Shown in pieces: positions 30,756 to 38,383 of a DNA stretch of 64,000 nucleotides. The translations under genes and the position numbers were made by a program. Origin of the DNA: Candidatus Aenigmatarchaeota archaeon (GTDB lineage: Archaea > Aenigmatarchaeota > Aenigmatarchaeia > CG10238-14); NCBI GenBank assembly GCA_026414305.1, contig JAOAJH010000001.1, positions 124,001-188,000 on the forward strand, in the 5' to 3' direction. Position 1 is the first letter of the stretch. Each line of letters begins with the position of its first letter. The notes below the pieces were generated by a model. That model did not search any database and was not told where the DNA came from. It was given only the letters and a program-made list of their open reading frames with translations.

Positions 30756-31248
30756 TTTTCTGAAAATACCACAAAAATATAGAAAAATACTTTTGAAAAA
30801 CACAGAATTGAAAGCAGAGTTTGAAAGACAAACAAAAACAAAGATAACTGTGAAAGATGATGTTGAAATAGAAGGTGAAAGTGTTGATGTTTATGTTGCA
30901 AAAAATGTGTTAAAGGCGTTTAGCAGAGGATTTTCTGCTGAAGATGCTTTAAAATTGATGGATGACAATTATTCGATTGAAATAATAAGTTTGGCTGATT
31001 TTACCTCAAGCGAAAATAGAATAAAAATAATTGCCTCAAGAATAATAGGCAGTCAGGGAAAAACAAAGAAATATATAGAAAGATATACAAATACTAAAAT
31101 TGCTGTCTCAGGCAAAACAGTGTCTATAATTGGGAACTGGGACAATGTTGGAAAAGCAAGGGAAGCAATAATGATGTTGATTGAAGGCAGTTCCCATAAA
31201 ACAGTATATAGATGGCTTGAGCAAAACTCAAAGGTGGTTGATTGGTAG
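30748..31248 (+). CDS. KH-domain rRNA-processing protein (Pno1/Dim2-like)
   Basis: RNA-binding protein of small-subunit assembly, about 166 residues from the ATG at 30748 (MIDFLKIPQKYRKILLKN); an upstream in-frame start would add residues that do not fit. Two KH-like units are visible, the second with the GxxG loop in RIIGSQGKTKKYIERYTNTK. The C-terminal WDNVGKAREAIMMLIEGSSH and VYRWLEQN are typical of this archaeal family. It lies between the RIO kinase and topoisomerase VI genes, overlapping both slightly. Confidence 0.9.
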   Translation: MIDFLKIPQKYRKILLKNTELKAEFERQTKTKITVKDDVEIEGESVDVYVAKNVLKAFSRGFSAEDALKLMDDNYSIEIISLADFTSSENRIKIIASRIIGSQGKTKKYIERYTNTKIAVSGKTVSIIGNWDNVGKAREAIMMLIEGSSHKTVYRWLEQNSKVVDW

Positions 31249-32867
31249 AGGATATAACTAAGACCGCAGAAGAAATGGCCAAGGAGCAGAGAGCAGTTTC
31301 TGTTTCAGAATTTTTTGAAAGAAACAGGCATTTGTTAGGTTATGACAATCCAACAAAAGCTTTGTTGACAGTTGTAAAGGAGATTGTTGACAACTCCCTT
31401 GATGCTTGCGAGGAGGCAAGAATACTTCCAAAAATTTACATAGAAATAAAACAAAAAACTCCAGATATTTTCAAAATTGTAGGAAAAGATAATGGCCCTG
31501 GTATAGTTGACAAACAGATACCTTTTACAATGGCCAAACTTTTATACGGAAGCAAATTTTTCAAGCTTTATCAGTCAAGAGGACAGCAAGGCCTTGGAAT
31601 AAAAGGATGTGTTTTATATTCTCAACTAACAACAGGAAAACCGACAACAGTCATTTCAAGCACAGGCGATGGTAAGACTTCATATTATGAGCTTATGATA
31701 GATGTTAAAAGAAATGAACCTAATATAATTTCTCACAGAATAGACAATGATGGCAGAATATGGCATGGACTCAAAGTCGAAATGGAGATTGAAGGCAGAT
31801 ATATTGAGAGCAAAACTTCTGTTAATGAATATATAAGACAGACAGCAATCGCAAATCCATATGCAGAGATAATATTTGATGGACCCAATGGCAAAATAGA
31901 ATACCCAAGATCAGCAAATGTATTGCCGCCACTCCCTAAAGAAATCAAGCCGCACCCACATGGTATAGAGCTTGGAATGTTTAGAAGAATGCTTGAATCA
32001 ACAAAATCACGAAATCTTATAGGATTTCTTGTGAACGATTTTTCAAGAGTTGGAAGAAATTCTGCAGAGGAGGTATGTAAACTAGCAGGAATAGATCAGG
32101 AAAAAAACCCGACTCAGCTTAACACTGAAGAATCCGAAACTTTGTTCAAGGCACTTAAAAAAGTTAAGTTGATGAGGCCACCAACTGATTGTTTATCACC
32201 TTTAGGCGAAGATCTTCTTTTGAAAGGAATGCAAAAAGAAATAAAGGCAGAATTTTTTGCAGCAATAACAAGACCAACATCTGTTTACAGAGGAAACCCG
32301 TTTGTTGTTGAATGTGCTATAGCTTATGGCGGAGAGCTTTCTCAAGAAGGTTCAGTTGAGATAATGAGACTTTCAAACAAAGTGCCTTTGCTTTATCAGG
32401 CAGGTGATTGCGCTATTACAAAAGCAATAGCAACGACTGACTGGAAAAGATATGGTTTACAGCAATCAGGAAAAAGTTTGCCAACAGGTCCAGCAGTGAT
32501 AATGGTTCACTTTGCATCTGTGTGGGTTCCATATGTTTCTGAAAGCAAGCAGGCATTAGCAGCTTATCCTGCTATAATGAAAGAAATAAAGTTAGGATTG
32601 CAAGAGCTTGGAAGAAGGCTACAAAAACATGTTTCAGGAAAAAGAAGAGCTGAAATGCAGAAAAAGAGAAGAAAAATATTTGAGAGGTATATACCAGAGG
32701 TTGCTAAATCATTGGAAGAATTGTCAGATGTTAAAAAAGAAATTATACAGAAAAAATTGGTTGAGATGATAGAGAAAAAGGCTGTAAAGATTGAAGAGGT
32801 AGAGGAAAATGTCGAGGAAAGAAGTGGAAGAAAAGTTAGTGAAGTTAGGGAAGAAGATAGTGAGTGA
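31242..32867 (+). CDS. top6B: DNA topoisomerase VI subunit B
   Basis: ATPase subunit of the type IIB topoisomerase that relaxes and decatenates DNA. The 541 residues show the GHKL ATPase motifs VVKEIVDNSLDACEE, VGKDNGPGIVD and GQQGLGIKG, then a helix-two-turn-helix and the transducer domain with the switch lysine near GKSLPTGPA. The start is TTG 31242 inside the end of the KH gene. The C-terminal acidic tail is encoded by DNA that overlaps top6A by 59 bases. Confidence 0.96.
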   Translation: MVEDITKTAEEMAKEQRAVSVSEFFERNRHLLGYDNPTKALLTVVKEIVDNSLDACEEARILPKIYIEIKQKTPDIFKIVGKDNGPGIVDKQIPFTMAKLLYGSKFFKLYQSRGQQGLGIKGCVLYSQLTTGKPTTVISSTGDGKTSYYELMIDVKRNEPNIISHRIDNDGRIWHGLKVEMEIEGRYIESKTSVNEYIRQTAIANPYAEIIFDGPNGKIEYPRSANVLPPLPKEIKPHPHGIELGMFRRMLESTKSRNLIGFLVNDFSRVGRNSAEEVCKLAGIDQEKNPTQLNTEESETLFKALKKVKLMRPPTDCLSPLGEDLLLKGMQKEIKAEFFAAITRPTSVYRGNPFVVECAIAYGGELSQEGSVEIMRLSNKVPLLYQAGDCAITKAIATTDWKRYGLQQSGKSLPTGPAVIMVHFASVWVPYVSESKQALAAYPAIMKEIKLGLQELGRRLQKHVSGKRRAEMQKKRRKIFERYIPEVAKSLEELSDVKKEIIQKKLVEMIEKKAVKIEEVEENVEERSGRKVSEVREEDSE

Positions 32868-33888
32868 TATTGAAAAGGGCAATAATCCAGCTGTAGAGAT
32901 ACCTATACGTAGCCTTTCAAACATTGTGTTTGATGAGAAGACAAGACTGCTCAAGTTAGGAGATAAAACAGCAAAAAGATATTTTTTCAATGTAGCTCAG
33001 GCTAAAAGTTTTATGCAAACATTGCTTGTTGCTAGTTTTTGTAGAGACATTGTAAAAGAAAATATTCACACAAGCATAAGAGACATGTATTATAATTTAA
33101 AAAGGACATTGGAAGATTCTGATGAAAACACATTTGATGAGCAAGCAGAAAGCGATCCTATAATTGTTGATTTGGAAACATCTTTGGGTGTTTTAAGAGA
33201 GCAATTGCATTTAATAGCTGACAGAAAGGGTGTTGTAGCTGGAAATGTTGTTGTTGAGGATAGAGGGGATGAAATAGACTGGTCAAAACTTGGTAGCGGT
33301 GGATGGTCTATACCTTCAGCTGTTGAAGATATAAAATTCAAAAAAGTTAAAGCAGACTTTATTTTAGTCATCGAAAAAAACGCTGGCTTTGAGAGGTTGC
33401 ATGAGGACAGGTTTTGGAAAAAGTATAACTGCATATTGATCGGTACAGGTGGTCAGCCTGCTAGAGGAACAAGAAGGCTAATAAAAAGATTGTCTGTGGA
33501 GCACGACTTGCCCGTTTATGTTATGACAGATTCAGATTCATATGGTTGGTACATATATTCTGTTATCAAAAGCGGCAGTATGGCATTGGCGCATGCATCA
33601 GACGAGTTGGGCACTCCTAACGTAAAATTCATTGGGTTGACTATAAGTGATATTGAAAAGTATGGGTTGCAAAAATCTACAATAAAAGCAACAGAGCAGG
33701 ATCTGAAGAGGGCTAAAGAACTTTTGGAATATCCATGGATGGATTACAAGGAATGGAAGAGAGAGATAAAACTAATGTTACAGAAGAAAATAAAAGCAGA
33801 GATAGAGGCTTTGTCAGCACGAGGGTTGAAATTTTTATCAGAAGTTTATTTGCCAGAAAAAATAGAAAAGAAACAGTTTTTACCTTGA
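32809..33888 (+). CDS. top6A: DNA topoisomerase VI subunit A
   Basis: Spo11-related subunit that cuts both DNA strands. The 359 residues show the catalytic tyrosine region in SIRDMYYNLKRT, and Toprim residues in ILVIEKNAGFERL and YVMTDSDSYGWYIYSV. The ATG at 32809 lies within top6B (59-base overlap) and gives the family N-terminus, with EIPIRSLSNIVFDE. Subunit stoichiometry A2B2 fits their coupled translation. Confidence 0.96.
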   Translation: MSRKEVEEKLVKLGKKIVSDIEKGNNPAVEIPIRSLSNIVFDEKTRLLKLGDKTAKRYFFNVAQAKSFMQTLLVASFCRDIVKENIHTSIRDMYYNLKRTLEDSDENTFDEQAESDPIIVDLETSLGVLREQLHLIADRKGVVAGNVVVEDRGDEIDWSKLGSGGWSIPSAVEDIKFKKVKADFILVIEKNAGFERLHEDRFWKKYNCILIGTGGQPARGTRRLIKRLSVEHDLPVYVMTDSDSYGWYIYSVIKSGSMALAHASDELGTPNVKFIGLTISDIEKYGLQKSTIKATEQDLKRAKELLEYPWMDYKEWKREIKLMLQKKIKAEIEALSARGLKFLSEVYLPEKIEKKQFLP

Positions 33889-34080
33889 TCATTTGAAATG
33901 AACCAACTTTTCTCCAGTTAACTCTTCTAATTTCTTTACAAGTTTGTCAACATTAATATCATATTTTTTGCCCAAAAAAATGGCTTTTTTTAGCAGATCA
34001 ATGTCAAACTCTTCTGTGCCTAAATCGATCATCTCATTATACCTATTGACTACTAACTCAATTTCCTCCTTTTCAGACAC
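33889..34080 (-). CDS. Uncharacterised small helical protein
   Basis: A 63-residue ORF convergent with top6A, ending one base after its stop. The start is GTG at 34080, with GAGGAAT upstream as ribosome binding site. The sequence (EIELVVNRYNEMIDLGTEEF then LLKKAIFLGKKYDINVDKLV) is helical and acidic, with no recognised family. A 20-residue basic ORF lies immediately upstream on the same strand. Confidence 0.5.
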   Translation of the reverse strand: MSEKEEIELVVNRYNEMIDLGTEEFDIDLLKKAIFLGKKYDINVDKLVKKLEELTGEKLVHFK

Positions 34081-34089
34081 AGAAATTCC

Positions 34090-34152
34090 TCATTTTTTCT
34101 TTTTTGGTTTTTCCTTTTTCCCAAAGAGCTTTTTAAACCATTCCAAACACAT
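34090..34152 (-). CDS. Possible 20-residue basic amphipathic peptide
   Basis: ATG at 34152 opens MCLEWFKKLFGKKEKPKKKK and a TGA stop. The first half is an amphipathic, membrane-seeking helix (CLEWFKKLF) and the second half is a lysine tail. Its stop lies next to the binding site of the following small gene, so it could be the first gene of a two-gene unit. It is too short to be confident and may be chance in an AT-rich sequence. Confidence 0.25.
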   Translation of the reverse strand: MCLEWFKKLFGKKEKPKKKK

Positions 34153-34254
34153 GTTCTATCAGAATATATTTTGGTTTTTATCTTTTAATTGTTTATTAGA
34201 ATTTAATATAAAATATAAAAAAATTTAATAAAAAATAAAAGAAAAATTTCTGTT

Positions 34255-34563
34255 TTAACTTTTTGTCAAGACAATGCTTATTGTGGAAACATTTACTTTA
34301 TTTCCACCGTCTACTGCTCTCTCTTCTGTTCCTATTTCGATGTGTTTTACTTTAACATCGCCTAGGAACTTGTTTTTTACGATCTCAGCAACGTCTACAG
34401 CTCTGGAAATTGACTTTCCTCTTGCCTTGACGTTTACTTCTTTAATGCCGCCTGTAAATTGTGTTATTACGGCCAATACGTAAGACATTGCCGGTTTTTT
34501 ACCGACAAAAATCACATTGTCTCCTGGTTTTACAGTATTTTCTGCTTTCTTTTTTTCTGCCAT
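34255..34563 (-). CDS. DNA/RNA-binding protein Alba
   Basis: Abundant archaeal chromatin protein that binds DNA and RNA as a dimer. The 102 residues show [20 protein letters not shown], with the family lysine next to the conserved Pro-Met-Ser segment, the [14 protein letters not shown] helix and the IGTEERAV hairpin. An AT-rich leader with TATA-like elements separates it from tfb. Its short gene and own promoter region fit high expression. Confidence 0.94.
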   Translation of the reverse strand: MAEKKKAENTVKPGDNVIFVGKKPAMSYVLAVITQFTGGIKEVNVKARGKSISRAVDVAEIVKNKFLGDVKVKHIEIGTEERAVDGGNKVNVSTISIVLTKS

Positions 34564-34632
34564 CTATTCACCTCTCTAGTTTTGTTGTTAAATCAACTAA
34601 TAAAATAAAAAGAATAGATTTAAAATTTACTA

Positions 34633-35571
34633 TTAATCTTTCTTTTCTGATTGTTTCTCTATTTCTTCTTCTAATCCTAGTTTTTCTATTAACTCTTTGT
34701 ATCTGTTTCTGATTGTAACTTCTGTGACATTTATAATACTTGCAACCTCTCTTTGTGTTCTCTTCTCGCCTGTTAATACACATGCTATGTATATTGCTGC
34801 TGCGGCAACGCCTGTTGGTCCTTTACCGCTTGTTATATCCATTTTCTTTGCTTTATCTAGTATTTTTATTGCCATTGCCTGTACTTTGTCGCTCAAGTTT
34901 AGCATTGAGCAGAATCTTGGTACAAAGTCTTTTGGATCTGATGGCAATATTCTTATCTTTAACTCTCTTGAGATATATCTGTATGTTCTTCCTATTTCTC
35001 TTTTCTCAAGACCAGAAGCTTCTGCTACTTCGTCCAACGTTCTTGGGCTTTCAAATTGCCTTGAAACACCATAGACTAGAGCTGCTATAACACTTTCGAT
35101 TGATCTTCCTCTTACCAAGCCTTTGTCAACTGCTTCTTCATAATATCTTGCTATTCTTTCATGTACTGGCTTTGGTATGTTTAGGAATGAAACCATTCTT
35201 TGCAATTCAGATAAGGCAAATGACAAGTTTCTGTCTTTGCTTTCGATAAGTCTTTTATGCCATTTCTTTAACCTGTAATATTGTGCTCTTTTCTTTCCTG
35301 GCACTTTGTATAATTCACCTAAACCTTTACCAATTTCTGTTGTCAAACCCTTGTCATGTTTTGTGAATGTCAATGGTGCGCCTGTTCTAGCCCTGTCAGA
35401 CATTTGCTCAGAATCAAAAGCTCTCCATTCTTGTCCTCTGTCTATCATATCCTCTTTTAACACTAGCCCGCAGCTTGAGCAGATCAACTCTCCTCTAGCT
35501 TCGTCTTCTATAAATTGTGTCCCACCACATTCAGGACATTCTTTGTGTTCTTTAGAGCCTTTAAACTTCAT
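34633..35571 (-). CDS. tfb: Transcription initiation factor B (TFB/TFIIB)
   Basis: Bridges TBP-bound promoters and RNA polymerase. The 312 residues have the zinc ribbon (CPECGGTQF and CSSCGLVL), the B-finger (GQEWRAFDSEQM, TGAPLTFTKHDKGL), and two cyclin folds (SFALSELQRMVSFLNIP and KVQAMAIKILDKA, GPTGVAAAAIYIA). A recognition helix (TEVTIRNRYKELIEKLGL) ends the second. GGTGATAGTAT precedes the ATG. A strong promoter is visible upstream. Confidence 0.96.
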   Translation of the reverse strand: MKFKGSKEHKECPECGGTQFIEDEARGELICSSCGLVLKEDMIDRGQEWRAFDSEQMSDRARTGAPLTFTKHDKGLTTEIGKGLGELYKVPGKKRAQYYRLKKWHKRLIESKDRNLSFALSELQRMVSFLNIPKPVHERIARYYEEAVDKGLVRGRSIESVIAALVYGVSRQFESPRTLDEVAEASGLEKREIGRTYRYISRELKIRILPSDPKDFVPRFCSMLNLSDKVQAMAIKILDKAKKMDITSGKGPTGVAAAAIYIACVLTGEKRTQREVASIINVTEVTIRNRYKELIEKLGLEEEIEKQSEKKD

Positions 35572-35602
35572 ATACTATCACCTATAAGTAAGTATAGAAA
35601 AG

Positions 35603-35617
35603 CTTTTAAGCCTTTCG
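35603..35617 (-). promoter_or_regulatory. BRE/TATA promoter of tfb
   Basis: Read on the minus strand, CGAAAGGCTTAAAAG combines a purine-rich TFB recognition element with a TATA box, ending about 32 bases before the tfb ATG. Transcription would begin a few bases before the start codon, leaving room for the GGTGAT binding site. Confidence 0.55.
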
Positions 35618-35710
35618 GTATGCTTTAATTAATTGAAAAATATTATTTATAAAATTATGCTTTTGAGCTACTATAATTTTCTTATTTTAACAATAGAATA
35701 ATTAAATAGC

Positions 35711-36289
35711 ATGTCTAAGGATAAAAAGGCTTTGATAGAAGCTGCATTATTTATGGCAGCCCAACCTTTAAGCTTGAAAGAGCTTGCCAAGGTAGCTGGA
35801 ATAAGCTCTGAGGATAAGATAAAGGATATTCTAGATCAAATAAAACAAGAATTAGATAAAGAAAACAGAGGCATTGAGCTTGCTGTTTTACCAGGCGGCT
35901 ATCAACTTAGAGTAAAACAAGAGTTTATAGACAAGGTTGCCAGTTTGACACCACATTCTGATCTTAGTGAAGGCATGCTAAGAGCTTTAGGTATAATTGC
36001 TTTAAAACAACCAGCTACTCAATCAGATGTTGTCAAAATTCAAGGAAACAAAGCCTACGGTTATATAAAGGAGTTAGAGAAAAGAGGTTTGATAAAAACT
36101 GAAAAATTTGGCAGAACTAGAAAGTTGATAACAACAAAAGAGTTTGAAAGATATTTTGGGAAAAGCATAAATGAAATAAGGCAAGCTTTGCAGGATGTGA
36201 TAAAAAATGAAAGAAATGAGCAGCTTGGAAGTAAAGTTCCAAGTCAAGATGTTGAAGAAATTGAAGGATTCGAAGATACAGAAGATTAA
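35711..36289 (+). CDS. scpB: Segregation and condensation protein ScpB
   Basis: Kleisin-associated winged-helix subunit of the SMC condensin complex. The 192 residues contain IEAALFMAAQPLSLKELAKV, the characteristic ELAVLPGGYQLRVKQEFI, and LRALGIIALKQPATQSDVV with LEKRGLIKTEKFGRTRKLI. The extended acidic tail after about residue 165 (ending EEIEGFEDTED) is encoded in the 83 bases shared with the next gene. No scpA or smc gene is in the window. Confidence 0.9.
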   Translation: MSKDKKALIEAALFMAAQPLSLKELAKVAGISSEDKIKDILDQIKQELDKENRGIELAVLPGGYQLRVKQEFIDKVASLTPHSDLSEGMLRALGIIALKQPATQSDVVKIQGNKAYGYIKELEKRGLIKTEKFGRTRKLITTKEFERYFGKSINEIRQALQDVIKNERNEQLGSKVPSQDVEEIEGFEDTED

Positions 36290-37841
36290 AGAAATACCAT
36301 ATGCTTTTTTGTTTGAATTATATTCACCTGGCAAAAGATTGAATCTTGTTATATCAAGAAAATTCTTTTTTGTTACAGAAAAAAATTATGACGCAATAGC
36401 TTCAAGTAATTTTTGCGTTTTTTTGAGATCAAAATTAGTTGGACAAAGGATAATTGATGCAAGGCAAATAGAATTTGACAGGATAATTGAAATAGAAACA
36501 GAAGATTATATTTTGATAATAGAGCTTTTTGGAGAAGGCAATATTATATTGACAAATCAGCCGGAAAAGAAAATAATTCATGCTTTGAATATGAGGAGTT
36601 GGAGAGACAGAGAGATAAAAAAAGATGTTATTTATCAACAACCTCCATCATCAAAAAATCCGTTTAAAACATCATTAATCGAATTAAAGCAGATGCTTGA
36701 CGAAAAAGAGCTTGTGAGAATTCTTGCAAAGGATTTAGGTTTTGGTGGTGAAGTTGCAAGAGAGATTTGCCAGAAATTGTCATTAAATCCTGAAAGCAAA
36801 TATGCTTTGAACGCAGAGCCAATTTATGAGTTTCTTCAGAACATAGACAAAAATTTCAGTAAAATGGATAAGGCAAACGAATTGATTGAAAAAGAATATG
36901 AAGTTGATTACAATCTTTACAGGCAAAAAGATTTAACAGAAGTTCTTGAAAAGGGAAACAGGATAAGAAAGAAACAAATTCAAGCTTTGAATGAGCTTAA
37001 TGAGAAAAAGCAAAAACTCGAACAAGATGTGCAAAAGATAATGGAAGAATATATTGAATTTGAGAAAGAGTTTAATGAAAGCAGGAACAAGCCATTGAAG
37101 GAAGTTTCAATTAAGGGAATAACTTTCAATCCAAGAATATCATTCAATGACAACATTCAAAATTTTTACAAAAAGATCAAAGATTTGAAAAACAAAATAC
37201 AGAGTTTGAATGAAATTTTGAATAAAGTTGAATACAAAGTTAAAAAAGAAAAAAAACTGGAGCAAAAAAAAGAATGGTATGAAAAATTCAGGTGGTTTAT
37301 TTCTTCAGACGGGTTTGTTGTTATAGGCGGCAAAGATGCTGAGACAAATGAAATAATAATAAGAAAACATTTGAAAAAAGATGATCTTGTCTTTCACACA
37401 GACATAACAGGCTCGCCTTTTGTTGTTATTAAAAATCCAGATGCGAAAAGAATTCCATCGACAACAATAAGAGAAGCTGCTGAATTTTGCGCCTGCTTCT
37501 CAAAAGCATGGAAGATAGGTATACAAGCAGATGTTTATTATATTTTACCAGAACAAGTGAAAAAAGAAGGTGGTTTGCCAAAAGGATCGTTTATGATTTT
37601 CGGCAAAAGGGAATGGATAAGAAGAATAGAGCTGCTTTTGGCAATTGGTGTTTATGATGAAAAAATAATTTATGGACCGATAAGTGCTGTTAGCAAAAAG
37701 ACAAAGAGATATGTTGTAATAACAACAGGCGAGGATAACATAAAGGATGATTTTAACAAATATTTTGGCGAACTTGCTGAAGAAGCTAAAAAAGCAATAC
37801 CATATGGTAAATGCAAGATAGTTGAAACACATGGTAATTGA
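36207..37841 (+). CDS. rqcH: Ribosome quality control protein RqcH/NEMF (NFACT)
   Basis: Binds peptidyl-tRNA-blocked large subunits and supports ribosome rescue. The 544 residues begin MKEMSSLEVKFQVKMLKKL, the normal NFACT-N start, so the ATG at 36207 is correct and the gene overlaps scpB by 83 bases. The conserved Asp-Arg pair is at 91-92 (IEFDRIIEIE). A helix-hairpin-helix region, a long coiled coil (about 240-380) and NFACT-R (WFISSDGFVVIGGKDAETNE, FHTDITGSPFVVIKNP) follow. A C-terminal GKREWIRR segment is also typical. Confidence 0.92.
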   Translation: MKEMSSLEVKFQVKMLKKLKDSKIQKIKEIPYAFLFELYSPGKRLNLVISRKFFFVTEKNYDAIASSNFCVFLRSKLVGQRIIDARQIEFDRIIEIETEDYILIIELFGEGNIILTNQPEKKIIHALNMRSWRDREIKKDVIYQQPPSSKNPFKTSLIELKQMLDEKELVRILAKDLGFGGEVAREICQKLSLNPESKYALNAEPIYEFLQNIDKNFSKMDKANELIEKEYEVDYNLYRQKDLTEVLEKGNRIRKKQIQALNELNEKKQKLEQDVQKIMEEYIEFEKEFNESRNKPLKEVSIKGITFNPRISFNDNIQNFYKKIKDLKNKIQSLNEILNKVEYKVKKEKKLEQKKEWYEKFRWFISSDGFVVIGGKDAETNEIIIRKHLKKDDLVFHTDITGSPFVVIKNPDAKRIPSTTIREAAEFCACFSKAWKIGIQADVYYILPEQVKKEGGLPKGSFMIFGKREWIRRIELLLAIGVYDEKIIYGPISAVSKKTKRYVVITTGEDNIKDDFNKYFGELAEEAKKAIPYGKCKIVETHGN

Positions 37842-38339
37842 ATGTTGAGAAAAATTCTTTCTTTGCTGACAATACCAGGCGTAGTTGTTCACGAATTCGG
37901 CCACAAGCTATTTTGCGATTTAACAAACACGAGAGTGAGAAAAGTATGTTATTTCAGATTTGGTGATCCTGCTGGTTATGTTGTTCACGACATACCAAAC
38001 GAGTTTTATAAAATCTTGCTTATAGTTTTGGGGCCAATGATATTTGGAACAATATTTGCTTTAATATGCTATGTATACTCATTTTTCTATCAGTCAACAA
38101 TATATCAATACATCTTTATTTGGCTTGGTTTTTCAGCTGGCTATAATTGCTTTCCTAGCGACAAAGATGGAAAGATATTGTTTGATGAGACAAACAAGAA
38201 TTTGAAAAAAAACATTTTATCTGTTATAAACTATCCGTTTTGCCTTTTAATATGGCTTCAAAACAGGTTGAATTTTTTATATATTGACTTGATATATGCA
38301 GTAATGCTTTATTTGTTTGTTTTAAATTATTTTGTATAA
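37842..38339 (+). CDS. Membrane zinc metalloprotease-like protein (M50-type)
   Basis: A 165-residue membrane protein that starts directly after the rqcH stop. The zinc motif HEFGH lies at residues 17-21 in PGVVVHEFGHKLFCDL. Three or four hydrophobic segments follow, with FPSDKDGKILFDE between them, a conserved acidic phrase in archaeal relatives. It is shorter than full site-2 proteases, and the second metal-ligand motif is not evident, so protease activity is unproven. Confidence 0.7.
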   Translation: MLRKILSLLTIPGVVVHEFGHKLFCDLTNTRVRKVCYFRFGDPAGYVVHDIPNEFYKILLIVLGPMIFGTIFALICYVYSFFYQSTIYQYIFIWLGFSAGYNCFPSDKDGKILFDETNKNLKKNILSVINYPFCLLIWLQNRLNFLYIDLIYAVMLYLFVLNYFV

Positions 38340-38383
38340 GTTTTTTATATAACAACGTTATCTAATTTTGCTTGGTGTATTGA

